A stretch of DNA of 57,947 nt. Source: Mesaphorura yosii. Its lineage: Eukaryota > Arthropoda > Collembola > Poduromorpha > Tullbergiidae. The notes beneath the pieces are model-generated. The model did not search any database and had not been told where the DNA came from. It saw nothing but the letters and a program-made list of their open reading frames with translations. A program made the position numbers and the translations under genes. Below, piece by piece: positions 1-13,900 of the stretch. Numbering within the stretch: position 1 is the stretch's first letter; the number at the start of each line of letters is the position of its first letter. Location: assembly GCA_009869945.1 (NCBI GenBank), contig WIXG01000429.1, forward strand, positions 1-57,947, in the 5' to 3' direction.

Positions 1-1934
1 ATCACTTCAGAGTCCCATTCCAATTTCAATCAGGCTTCGATTGTCAACGCGGGCCCCTGCCCGAGATCAAACCTGGCGGGCTTTAGCCCGCCCTAGCTTT
101 GCTAGTCGACATAAAACGTATCGAAGCATCGAATCTATACCTTCCATGGTTTTGTTGTTCTTCCTCACGATAATAATGACGGCATTTTACTGTGGCACAA
201 TTCTGTCCAGTCATACGTTCAGGTTTCAGTGGAAGGGCAGGCAATTGAGTATACGTTCATTCTGCTTTAATTCCATTGCGCTTTGAACAGAAACTGGGAG
301 GTTATAAGTTGGTCTATCGTGGTGTCCTGAGATTGTAGCTGTAGTAGGGTGTATCGTACGTATGCTTCAGCATTATGGTACTCACAGAATGAAATGAAAT
401 CAATCTCGCTTGTGTCATAAGATTTAATTTTTAAAAAGTATTGCCTCCGTACGCTAATGAAACAGGGCAAAATCACACTAATTGGGTGAAGTATTTCGAA
501 AATGCGGGGCTTGTGTTCTCATTTTCTTGAAATGTCAGATTTACCTGCGCCGAAATTTCATTGCTGTCTCGGCCTGCCTCCCAGAATAGCTTTGTGCCTC
601 GTCTGATGTCTCTTAATTGGATGACAGTCGTTTCCATGCCGGAGTGCTTCCGAAGCCAAAACCACATGAATGAATAGATACAAAATACTTTGCTACCCAC
701 AAATAAAGCCACATTCGTCAGCTCAAAAGAATGTGACAGAGTACAGACACTGCACGATTATTACGCATTCTGTTCTGTCTTCGTCAGACTTCACATTAGA
801 ACTCTAGTACATGTCTGCAACTCCAGCGCGTGATGTTACGAAAGAGCAGTTTCTCAAACGTCTGCTTCAAAACTGCTCGTCATGTAACTTCAAAAAGTGC
901 ATTAAAGACTGTTTACACAATAGGCAGACATCCTTCCGCACTGGTGCTTCTATAAAACAAAACTTTGCTCAACAACAATTACAATTTTATGTTTATTCGC
1001 GACTTCTAAGAACTGAATGAATTTTTCTACTCATTTTGGAAATGTCGAGCTTTCCTCCACAATTTCTGTTGACGAAAGTTTAAATAACAGTGCCTGCGCT
1101 GGGGTTCCTCGCGCAGTTTTCTTTGAGTTTGTTCCAGTACATGGATCAGATCCTCCTTTACAAATTCTAATTTATATTGTGCAAAAGTTTGTCGTTCTTT
1201 TTGACACACAGACATGAGGAAAACAATCAGAAAGTTTTGCTAGGAAATCTCGCCGCAATATATACAGGTTAATTCGACTTTCCTTCTGCCGGAGAGTTCA
1301 TCTGAAAGTAATATTGTTTTTGTTTGCTTGACGGCTACTATTTCACGTTGAAAAATCCCAGTTTAACACTTGATTGGGAGCACAACACGCGATGAAAGCA
1401 GGCACTGGCGGCTGACGGCTGACACTCCGTGATGGGTTCATTTCCATTAAGAGTTTCTAGGCGTGTTGAGAAAGACAAATTAAGATTGACTACCGCTTTC
1501 TCTGTGACTGAAAGAAGAAAGCAAACACTCGCGTGAACTTTGCTTTGATTTTGACGCGGTGAAGGGACATCTAAGGCGATGATGTTAATTATTATTGCAC
1601 TGTCAGAAATCAACATCCTTCACCTTCATTCAAAGCTAAGGCGCAGTGCGAGCTTTTCGTTGGTTTGCTTAAGATAGGCTCCTTCGGTTTCTCAGGCTAA
1701 AGATAGAAGCTTTGAGTCTTGGCAGGAGGAGAACCCAAGGGAAATACAATTCCGACAAATAATACGAAGGAGGAAGGAAGAATAAGTTTTGAACATCTTC
1801 TCAGAAACAAATTAAATCCTATGCCTTAGTCCAGAATGACGGTGTCGTGTGGCCCACGCTCAGGCACAAAAGCCACGCTCGTATTTTGTAATCTCCGCAC
1901 AACATAACTCAAAATTATGTGTTTTCATTTCCAG
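1..1934. other. Upstream intron sequence of Elk; no exon recognised
   Basis: This stretch lies upstream of the first visible Elk exon. That exon begins in phase 1 after a good acceptor (pyrimidine tract ending TTTCCAG at 1934), so an earlier coding exon must exist. Known Elk proteins start with a short cap of roughly 25 residues before the PAS core. I looked for such a cap on the plus strand here and did not find it, so it probably lies upstream of the window. The short open frames present on both strands look like chance: they have no family resemblance and no splice context. Confidence 0.6.
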
Positions 1935-4900
1935 ATTCAAATTTTGTGCTTGGCAATGCCCAAGTCACGACGCATCCCATCGTCTACTGCTCGGATGGAT
2001 TCTGCGAGCTGACCGGATTCGCAAGGGCTCAAATCATGCAAAAAGGATGCGCTTGCAAATTCTTGTATGGTGCTGACACGACTGACGAACAGAAAAAACA
2101 AATAGAAAAGGCATTGGAATTCAAAACCGAGCTGAAAATTGAAGTCATTCTATACAAGAAGAATGGAACTCCATTCTGGTGTCTTCTTGACATCGTCCCC
2201 ATCAAGAACGAAAAGCGAGAAGTGGTTCTTTTCCTCGCATCTCATAAAGACATCACACATACCAAGATGGTGGAATTTTGTGATAATACCTACGACTCAG
2301 GTAATCAAGATTTTCACTTTAATCCTCTTGTCCTGCGCGAACGCAGCACCCATAATGTTGACTTTGAAAAGGCACCAGTGCGGCTCTTTCATTTTCTGAA
2401 TAAATAACTGTGAAACCCGTCAACTGAAAGCGAGCCAAAAGCAACCGATACGCTGATATGTAAATAACAAGAACTGAGCACCGGATGAAAGCCGATTTAG
2501 CGCTTAGCTTCACTTAACATCAAAGCAACCAGAGTTTCTACAAATGCGTAATACTTTCATCCTTTCAGTAGATTCATGTATTTGGCACTAGTCAGACTAG
2601 CTAAATAGGATGAAACTACACAAGTGCACCAAGAAAATTAGCACCATTCTCCTAAACTTTAGCTCAATGCTGTTGTAAATCGCTCCGCGTGTTGTAAGAC
2701 GTAGAAAGATTTTCGGGTCTCTTTCCAGTATCGAACGAGACTTTTCTCAATTTACTTCTTTTCATAAATTTTCTAGAGACGTTCCGAAACCTCAGAAGAG
2801 AATCAAATATTTGGGTTCATGTTGGAATTGATTCACGGTTAAACGAGTTTCCATTCAGTCCCTCGTGCAAGCGGAGAGTTGCAGAGGACTACGACAAAAC
2901 GGACAAATTGATTTAGAAAGAAATTTCGTTTGTATTAAAAACTTCAATTTGGAGCTGTATTATTATTTTTCGCAGAAGAAAATGTGCACTTGCACCGCAT
3001 CTTGCCCAACATAACTTTGAACGAAGAAATAAAGTTTTTGTGGTTTCATGGCTTTCTTGAAAATGAGTTCACACTTTGAATTCTGCGTTGGCGAATTTTC
3101 ACACATGAATTGGGTTGGAAAACCAACTCAATGTGGGGTGAAGTCGCTGTGCATGATTGCAAAGTTCTACTAAAAATTGGAAGGGAGAGAACGAGAGGAA
3201 GGAAGTCTGTTCTTCCGGACTGCTTCAACTCATTTGCAAAACTTTGCCATTTGGAATTCGGTTTCTTAGAAAAGGCGTGCATAGGATTGAAATTGCTCGT
3301 TCATTGTTATGCTTTTGCCTCTACATAATTTAACCGCATTTGAAATGTGAAGTTCAACCTTGAAAAGTGGTTGACTTTTCAAGCACATCGCACTAGACAC
3401 CAGTTTCAAGTAGGAGAGGAAATGAAATTTAATTTCATGCCATTAGCCTGAAGTGAAAAGCACTGTTCGCTATTCAAAGGTTATTGTGTCTTTAGTGACC
3501 GACAATTTGCAAGTGTCAGGCGTTTATTCATTGTCCTGCCAGGGCTAGCGTAGCCTTTCTGCTAATTAGCCAAAGCCAAAGCATTGTGTAGAAGTGGACT
3601 ATTCCAAATGTTGACAGCACATGCATGAATACGCGTAACTTATTTAGAATTTCCCTCATACGAGGTGAAGCCAGGCGGGTTTCAAAGCCGGTTTGGTACC
3701 CTGGTTGGTTGTGGCTGCAGCAATGTTCTCTTAATAAAAAATAGATCCAGAATTAAACTGCACGACAACCATTTCGGCACTTCACCAGTTACGTATGAAG
3801 GTGTCGTGATTTATATCGAATTTTGTGTGAACCCGCAAGGAAAGCAAATTATAAGTCTAAATGCAAACAGTGGCCCCGCACTTCATTATTGTAGTAATTA
3901 AAATTCAAAGCGTTGTAAAAGTGAAAGCAAACGTTAGCAGCCTTGACCATACATCCGTAAAAGTAGTAAGTGTGACTAAAACGAGTAAAACCTTTTCGCT
4001 GTCATTTCATTCTTTTCAATGGTAATCACAGGTCTCCAGTTTTGTTTCAGCGGGTTGGCCTAGATACATACCATTAATATTTAATTGCAATGCTTTCTCG
4101 CTTATACTGGCACGATTACAGGCTTGTGTAATGTTGCTTTCTATTGTCAAGTGCAAACAGAATGAAAGCCACAACCACTCTGATTTGACTGTTGTGTACG
4201 GAATGAGTTCCAAGCCATGTTCCAAGTAGTAATCATGATAATAACAGTCAGAGTCAGTGAAAGTTGCGATTGAGCACATTTTATGTGTACACAGCTTTGT
4301 TTTGCGGCTTACCGACCGCGCCGATGGCTGAAGAGCTGTTGACGGTCGTGACTATTGACTCTTCGCCGTGCGCCATTCGCCTTGGTTTCACTCGGCATTT
4401 AATTTTATGATATGGAAATGTCATTCATGACTGTGAGTAAACTGCACTTAGGCCTACGTACTACGTACACAAGTCGTCGTAACTAATCATGGAAGTAACA
4501 AATTCGGCTTCCATGAACTCATAAATTATTCCGTCTAATAATTGCGGAGAACAAGTCATGGATCTCAGCGCAGTGCAGCTATGGACGGATTTAATGTGTA
4601 TCAGGCAGAATTTAGCGAATTGGTGCGCGGTGCTCGAATTACGAATTACGTGAAAGGATAAAATTGGAATTTTGTTATTGCGCACAAGTGACAAGTCTAA
4701 TATTCAATTCATTGATTAAAAGTCGTGTTGTGGTAAAAGTTCAAACCAAAAGTTCTTTTCCCTCAAATATTGACCGCACATGGGCCACAGTCAATATTCG
4801 ACAATGCAAGGCGCAGTGAGGCATTTACTGATTAAAAAAGTTGTAAATATTGTGATACTGCAAATAGAAGCGTGTACTAATACTGATTGGAACCGCTCCA

Positions 4901-7900
4901 CAAGTCACAACAGGCTTGTTTACTTCTGCCTTCCATTAATCAGCTTCTTCGTTTCTTCGTCCACCGGCAAGGTTTATCCCGTTTCATTGCCACAACATCG
5001 TAGACAATGATTCGTTGACCTTAGCCATAGCGTTGACAATCAGAACGCTTATGTCTGGAATGGAAAGAAAAACGAAACACGAGCGACATGCCTTGTCCAT
5101 AACAAATCGTCCGCTGCTACTCTTAAGACAAATAAATGTACTGAACCTGAGTCTATTAATAATACGAAGCAGAGCGTTGTAGTTCCAATTTAGATTATTT
5201 CGGAGAATTCCAAGTCTGCCTTTTTCTTATTTATTTTTCGATGATCAATCAAGTTCAACAAGGATCATCATCAATTTAGCTTGGACCTGCGAGTAGGTGT
5301 AGGAAGGAAGAAAGGAAAGGAAAGAAACAGAAACAATAATACAAGGCAAGTTGGAAGCGGCTGCTTTCTTTGTCTGGCTGCTAGGCATGCTGTGTCCATG
5401 AGATAATGAAATAAATGAGGTTACAAGACCACAATGATGTCGATATCATTTATATCACTACACACTACTTGTAGTTGTTCATTGCACTACACACAGCAAA
5501 TGATGTATTTTGTTTCGGGTTTACTCTTTCGTCCGATTGGGGTGTGGGTGGAGGACACGTGCACTTTGAAAGTCGCCGACAAAATTCCAAGCATCTATTG
5601 TTCCAACCCAAAGTTTGCAAATCCTGGTTGCAAAAAGTAAATATAGATGAAACGACCGAAGATTCGCAAGTGAAATCAGGGCTTGTCTTCATTCAAGTAG
5701 GCTTAGGGCTTGAAACAACGCAGTGCAAATGTGAAAGTGTGACTCGAGCGATTTACAAACAAAAATAAAATTGGAGATATTTTGCTTTGTGACCTTCGCA
5801 TAAGTTTCTCCTTCACGCTTCACTTCAGCGGGAAATATTTGTCCGAGACGTGCGGCGCAAAACATCCGGACTGTAACAGTCACTGAAGAGAAAGAGAAAT
5901 GAAGCGTGAAATGAATGTTAAGGGATCTTATTTATTATACATCAGTCAATTCAATTTTGGGAATTCTGAGAAAAGCACGCAGAAATTGAATTATATCATC
6001 ATGGAATCTCACAAAGAAGATTGCCCATTGTTCTTTCAAGTTATATATTTATGACGATGCTAGTTTTCATCACACTTTTCCTTTTTGATCCTTGACGAGA
6101 TTTTCCACTTTGCGCACAAACTATGCGATGATCCTATACCTTGAATTTGCATTACGTTTACTACGGAAAGGATTTGATCTTCAAGATCTTATTTATATAT
6201 TTACGAAACTCTTTTTAACCATTAAGAGAAGTGTACTTTAAATCCATTAGTCTCTCCTCATTTTCTGCTTGCTTTCACCGGATCTCTTTTCATATTTTTT
6301 GTTTCTTCTCGCCTTTAAAGGAAAATAAAAATCGAGCACGCTCAATGCCCCAACTCAGTTCAGGTACTTCCAAGAATATCCTGTTATCGCTTAAAAAGTA
6401 TAATCAGAAAGGCTCAAGGCCAATTTTGAGATTGTCTAAGATGACGATCGCTGTCTGGAATTCGTAGAGTAAACTGAGTTTCACAGTTTGAGGGCCCGCG
6501 AGTTAAATCGATGTTTATGTATGAATTTGGAAATAGATTGGACATTGCTAACGAAAACAGTACTCTTATTGGCGAAAAAGGAAGGAGATTGCGAAGCTGA
6601 TATTCACATCCAAAAGCAAAGAGGAGAGATGCTTCGTGCTGCGCACCTGTTATTGATATTGCGTGCTCAGTCATCATTTGCCGAATCCCTTGACCCATTC
6701 GCAGCTGGCTGCTCTGGGCTCCGAAGGCGCCATTGTTTTTGAAAGGAATACATGCTTCAGAGAAAATGATAAATAGAATACTCTCAAAATGTGTAATTCT
6801 CTTCACACAGGATTCTACTTCACGGTTGCAAATTAGACTGATAAATTTATGGTCCTATTAGTCAAGCACATGAAATATGAATATGCAAAAACACATTGGT
6901 GTAAGGCTCGTGCAGTTCACGGTGTTCACAACAGACTAAATAGACACTGCCACCGCACAGATCGTGCACCGTATCAAATCACATGAAAATTAAAAGTTTG
7001 CTCCCGTCTACCGCACATGCACGCCTACGGCCTGGAGGATTTTGTGAACTGCAGTTCTGAGTCATAAATTACTGGGAACAATAATAATAAATTAGGAAGC
7101 CGTTACTTGTACCGTAAATTAGACACAAACAAAATCTTGGAAGTTGGCAAACCAAACCTGTGCATGGTTTCGCATTCCATTGCTTCTCATTGACACTGAA
7201 ACTTTGAGCGCACTCCAAAACTTTTAATTTAAACTCACACTTGACAGTTTACAGTCAATGTTTGACTCAAGTTACCAGATCTTATATTTACACATCTCAT
7301 CTCTGGGAGTTCGTTTGCAATTTCAAGGTCTCGGGACTCGGTTCGAGAGAGAAACTAAACTGAAAGTGATTTGACACTTGAGTTAAGGTTGACACAAAGC
7401 TTTTGAGATTAAGACTAGCCAAGACCGATAATGAGGTTGTTGATACTTGGATTGGTGGCAAGAATTCAGGCGTTTTTGTGGTCGAGTGTCTGAAGCGAAA
7501 TTAAGCACTTTGAACTACGATTTAAGGTTTCTGTCCGTCAAGATAAGAACCAGAATGTGAAAATGAGATAATCGTGTTTCTGCCTTTACTCATTATACTC
7601 AACAGCGCAAATAGAATTTATTGCGTGCCACACATAACAAAATTATCGCATATGTTCAGGTTGTATTATTTTTGGACTGCAATCAAAGAATGGATGCGCT
7701 GTACAATAGGATTTGAATTAATGACATTAAATATCCAGATCAGGTCGCAGGGTATTAATTTTCCATGTTCTATTCTTGGAGCAATGTACCAGTGTGAATT
7801 TCACCAGACGCGGTGCCGACAGTCGGCGAGAGGAGGATTCACGATTGCATTCGAAGAGAGGTTGCTACTCATCAAAACACATTGCCGAATTGGTTTTGCT

Positions 7901-10900
7901 GCACATGCACAGACCATTAATTTTTGAGCACAAACCCGCGTGATGGTGTTAACATGTTGTGAAAAGATAAAGTGACTTAGACCCTCACAAATAAGTCAAC
8001 AAATAAAAAGGAAACACGCAAATTCCTATTTTTAGCATGTAATTTGCTAAGACTCGTGCTCATGCAGAAATCGGCTATAAATAAGTGAAGTGAACCTACA
8101 CGGCAAATGCCCGTTAACTGCGTGTGACGAAATTTCTGGTCTAAGGAGAGTTCACATACTTAATACAATCTTCCTGTTGTACTGAACTTCCTTGTCCCTT
8201 TAAGTAAAGTAACTGTACCTCCAGTTCGTTCAGCTTAATATTGCATGTGGCGTTTCAAGAGTTAAGTAGGCTTTGCATAATCCATTTCCCAGTGAATCAG
8301 AGCCTCACTAACCGATATAAAATTTGTGCTACGCTGTCAGTTCCAGCTAGAGAAACAGTATGCCCGCTTGAGAAGAAGCCATTAAAATAATAGAAGTCTT
8401 GTATTTTTCCGGTCTTTCATTTTGTATCCGAGAAGTCCAGAGAGTTTAGTGCACTGTACTGCGTAGCAGCGTGGCTCCTGCTTAAATCATTTCGAGTACG
8501 GCATCCAGAAAATGGTTGCCGTTGCTGTGCTGCCGTTCAGCCATCAGAGACAGGATTATCAAAACTTGAACTTTTTCATTCCAGCAAGTTTTTGCTCACA
8601 TTTTGAACAGAATAGCGCAAGTTTATAAATACATCGTTCAAAACTTTTACAACTACTACAACAGTTTTCCACCTCAGCAACATTTGCATGTCTGGAATAA
8701 TAAGGCGTTGTAATGCTTAAGACGTTGCTGAAGAAAAAGTTCCGGAGTTGGGGCTTCAAGAACATTAAAGCTTAAAAAATACATTCCAGCGCAACAGAAC
8801 TGCGCAGTTCTCGGAAATAAGCGAATTAACATTAGTTAAATTGTTACGCCTTTCCTCTGTCGCGGCCATTGTCATTGAGCCAAGTTCAGAGTTAGCTCGA
8901 CTCGTCATTGCCTAAGCAGTTGAGCCCAAGTCTAGTTAATTGCGCTCAATGCTCACGATGGTAAGCCATGGTCATAATCTTGGCACGTGCCAACAAGCAA
9001 AGTCTCAAATCTAGTCGTGTTACGGAACAGGCAGAGTGGTATGTGATTTACAATCTAAATTACGGCCCGCCCTCGCAATCGCACAGACCCTTTTGGTTTC
9101 CGTCGTCTTTGTTTTTATTGGAAAAAAACGTGCGAACGACCAATAGCCTTTTGCTCTAGTTTCTCCCACTGCTTCTATTTTTTATTTTTAATCTGACTGA
9201 TTTCACGTCTCAGAGATATGTACGTGAATGTGTGCTTAATTGTGCTGCGAAATAATTTTATTATGCACGGGCTCATAAACGGCGAATACGATCGTCCATG
9301 CAATGCTGTCGGGCACAACTGGAACAGATTTTTTACACACGCGAGGATTAAGAGACTTTGGACCCTGCTTTTCTGGTGTCTTAGCTGGCCAACGTTCTGC
9401 TTTCGAACTCACAAGAAATACTTTTAATGATGATGAATGGACGCTTTTAAGAATTTATAAAGAAACTTTGCGACCTGGCTTAAATGTTCTTAAGGACGAG
9501 GAGAACAGAATGACTAAATAGGTCAATTCAATTCAGGAAGATGCAAGCCATTATTCATCAGCCTATGTGCCTTACATGTTTGGAGCAGGTGCTTCAGCTC
9601 CTGCTTGTTGTGGTAGGATCTTCATTTGGAACAAAATATTAAACATGAGTCGACCTACTCCAACTCCAAACAGAGATTAATGATGCGCAAATGGCCGGTG
9701 AAAAATTAGCTTGTGCATGGTGAGAACGAGAATTGAAAATAGCACACATGCAATAAAACGTTCGTTGCGTGGGATTCGGCGCCATACATCGCCTAATACT
9801 TTGCCAGCCAGCCTAACTGATAATTAGTCGGGCAATTATTCGAGGATTGACTCAACGTGTTGGGTATTTATTGAATTCGGCCAACTGGTGGGAGAATGAA
9901 TTTGAATTAGCCCGATAGAAAATAATGAGATGGCGATCACAGCCTTCGCAGCGCAGTCACAAGCCATAAACCATGAGCTACTGGATCTCAAATAAGAGAC
10001 TTGTAGCAGCTGTTTGGTTTGCGTGAGCTGAATAACGAAAACGAGCGAAAGGCATTACGAAGGAGATTCTCATTAACATTCTTTTCTCAAGTTTCTTATT
10101 CCTGCCTGCTCCGAGCATGCATGGTACTTGCGAGATAAAAAGATGGGTTTCATTTTCTTGGCATTTTATCTGGATTTGACTGGCTCCTTCCTTCTCATCT
10201 CCCTTTTGTATTCAACACAATCTTACTATTCTAGGAACACGAGCGCTGCGAGCACGGCAGGCGCATAACGGAGCTCAGACTCAGGCCAGGGTTCATTGTA
10301 ATAATAATTCATTATGATAAACTACTAATAGAAGAAAGTGCAAATGAATGAAAGACAAAGCTTGGCAGGAGGAGGAAGTGTGCTGGAGAAACTTCAAAGT
10401 GAGCAGGAAAGACAAGGCAGTCACTCTCGAGTAGAATGAACTCCCACGTGCAAGAGACTACGTGTCGATTGCTGCTTGCTGGCTGGGGGAACATTCCCAC
10501 TACAGACGACAGCTGCAATATGATACCGAAGGATTATACAAACTTTCCAATGAGTTTGAGCGCATTTAGCAAGCGTCCGTGCAGAGATTAACTGTTGGCA
10601 TCGTATTGACGATGTGGCGTAGATTGCCCAACTCCAATTAGCTTTATTGTATTGGCTCAGAAAACTTTGCGAGTTTGTCCTGACATAAAAGCGTGTCTCA
10701 TACGTCTTCCTTGCATCTTCGTCCAAAGATCTTTTGTCTAGAGGCCAATGGCCGCAACGACCAGCCGGCCCACAGTTTTTCATGAGTTGGCAAAAAAGAA
10801 AGTTGGAGAAAAATAATTGCCTTTTACTCCATTAAATGGCATTATTTCGCATTTGACACTACGCTGGGACATTCGAACAAATTACTGCTCCATGTTATTG

Positions 10901-13900
10901 TGCACACGCACACAGCAGCTGCCTTGCCGCTACCGCTGTAGAGTCAGTTAATTATATTGTCGCCGTGAAACAACTGGCGACGCATTCCGGTCACAGCAGG
11001 TTGTGTACCATGAACGTTTTTATATTTATCTCGGATGTAATCTGTACACGGTACACGAAAAGTTGATTCATGAGTTCAATTTTCATGTCATCGATCGTCC
11101 TTTCGCATTAATCTAGTTTGGGCACTGGTGCTCGGCATGCTGTTTCTTAGCTTTCGTTTTCCTTCTTTCTGGCAAGGTAAATACACTCGCTTGAGATGAG
11201 GAAACAGATAAGGAGTTTGTTCACGGTTTTTGCTGCTCGTTCAGGTCAAACATGTGCTGCGCTATGGGGAAGTGGAGACTAGAAACCTAAATTAAGGCGC
11301 ATTCGTACAAATTCTTAACTTTCATCTTAATGAGTGTTTAATCGCCTAATAGCAGTACGCTTCACTGCGCACGCATTGTGTCCATAAACCCCAATTACAT
11401 ATTTGCCAACTATAAGACTATGAATCGTGAAGAAGTCGAAAATACACGCTAATTCAAGGCACCAAACTCGCGCATTCCTGTTTCTCCAAAGTGCGTGCAC
11501 CTTGGCTTGTGCTTGCGTTCTTTTCAGTTTGGCGAAGGAAATGATTACTTTAATTGTGGGAATTTTCTTGTCAGTAATGTAGTTGTGCCAGTTCATTCGT
11601 AATTCGTACCAGCATGAGTCTGTTTACCTTTCGCATTTCTTTTCCTGAGTCGATTATGATTATTGCGTTCTAGAGTTTGCAGAGTGCGACGGTTATGACG
11701 TGCTAGAATGAAATGTAAACATCTCAAGTCTGGTCTAGACCGGGCTAGGCAGACGAAGCAGATAGGGACGCGTCACGATTAGGGTATACACGTCATTAAT
11801 CATCTTTAGTGTACACACTGGACGTGTGATAATGACAATCACGAAAATTAATCTTGACAGCCTGTTACTTATAACATGTTGAGGAGCTCCAGAAATTATA
11901 GACAGTTCATCCTCAAGATTCTTGCCGCAACACGTAGAAGAACCCGACTACTCAATTTTCAATTTACCCTTGAAATTTAGACATTACATGTGCCCAACTC
12001 AGAAGCGAAATGCGCGGTCGGCTTTGCTATTTAATCAAACGCGGTTTCTAAACTAAATTGATATTAATCAAACCTGACAATATTCTGAGCCAAGGCCCGG
12101 CCGTTTTTGGCTTTCATGCTTTATGGTTTGTTAAACCACAAATTAATTTACCTTCCATGAGCGGCGCCCATTTATTGACGTCGTGCGAGGCGCGCTTGCA
12201 TTCCCGCCTGCCCATCCATGCAGTACAATATTTGATCACACGTGTGGACAATTACTTACGTGGACGGGGAAAGTATGCCCAGTAGGCCAATTGCTTTCAA
12301 ATTTGATTCGAGAAGGCAACAAAAGAAACGCGAAGCTATTGAAGCAAAGCAGCGTGGCCTAAATATTTAATATCACCTTATTTATGGCGTACCAATCGAA
12401 AATGTCTTCTATTTATAGTCTGCACTGGCATTAAACGTACGCACAATTTTGTCTTTAGGCTACTATGCGTTATTTCCTGTCGTGCCACGGGTTTGCACCA
12501 AATGTGACAATAGAAGGGAGAAGAACTTGTGCATTCTGTCGCGTACTTCATCCATCAGAATTTATTTTCCGGGAATTATAGTCATGGCGTGCGTTTGTGA
12601 TTCATTACCGGAGAGAAATAACACGAACGAAATGTCAGGACTCAGGAGAAAGAGAAAGCGTTACCCAGTGAGGCATGCAGGACATGCTGTACAACACAAA
12701 AAATATGTAAATTCGAGCGCAACATGAAATAAAAGTTTCTCTCGTTAGACAAAGTCAGCTTTAGCTTCGCACCGCAGCACGAATCTGGGCGACCGTACTT
12801 TTTCAGGCATGCATTCTTTCTTCGTGTATGATGCGATAATTAAATTATTTTGTTGGTTGCACCTCCACACTCCCTCGACGTCGAATTTACATGCTCGTGT
12901 CGTGACCTACATTGAGGGCATGGCGCGGCACAAATCATGAGTGAAACCACGTGTGGGAATTCCAAGGTGTATTGGATGTCTCGCCGTATGCGTGCACTTC
13001 GAGTTCTTGGTTGCCAGGTTCATGTTGCGTGCACCTTCCTCAAAAATTGCTTTTACCAAAGTAGGGAGATGTAACTTCTACCTTTTCTTCTGCTTCCAGT
13101 ATCAATATCAATCAGAAAAGTTCCTGTATTGTATCGTGTCTGACTCCAAGTTTGAATTCGAAGTTTGAATGTGAGAATGAATGACTGATGAACTTCATCC
13201 TTCATTCGTGAAGCCTTGAGTACACTCTATCTCGTGTCTCCTAGCAAGTGCACTAGAACAATGCTCAGTTCTAGTAGCGGGTATGTGCTGCAGAATTTCT
13301 GATCTCTCAGCGCTGTGGGATTGATTAGTCATCCGCACTACAACACCAAGGTAGCTACACAACATCGAATTACTTCCGCAGGACACGTTGCTCATATCGA
13401 TGTACATATGAATCAACTAAAATGCGAGTGCGAGTTTGAAGAACGAGAAGAATAGACCCTGCGAGTCTCGTAGTAAGAGTGCAGAGTAGAATCCACAGGG
13501 GCTTTGAAACCGATTTTGCAAATTCACGTCAAGGTACGTTCGCAGAGTCATCCTCGCACTTTATCTGCCTAACACAATCTTGATACGGGTTCTGTCAAGC
13601 CAAGTCGGATAAAATTCCACTCTTGCATCATCACACCCGTTGAATGTATTTGTATTTGAGCATAGTAAATTGATCTTGTTCCTGTCCCCGTTCGACGATC
13701 TCAACAATGCATTTCCTGTAGAAAATGGAAATACGGCATTGTTCCGAAATGAATGGTTTCGAAAGCTGAAGGCTGCACACAAAAACAGCCTGGAATATGC
13801 GATCCTGCTCCTATTCTTTATTTACATTTCGTGCTGCTTGCGTGCGTCTTTCCTTTTCTCCATCATCACAGCTAGCACAAGCAATAGCAATCCCAGCCAA

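Noticed and set aside
9303..9521. Plus-strand frame ending with a charged, protein-like stretch in the Elk intron
   Set aside because: Composition looks plausible, but no family is recognised, no acceptor fits before it, and it is short; chance cannot be excluded.
10421..10783. 120-codon minus-strand frame in the large Elk intron as a nested gene
   Set aside because: No recognisable family, no splice partners or poly(A) context; its length is unexceptional for random frames in 21 kb.
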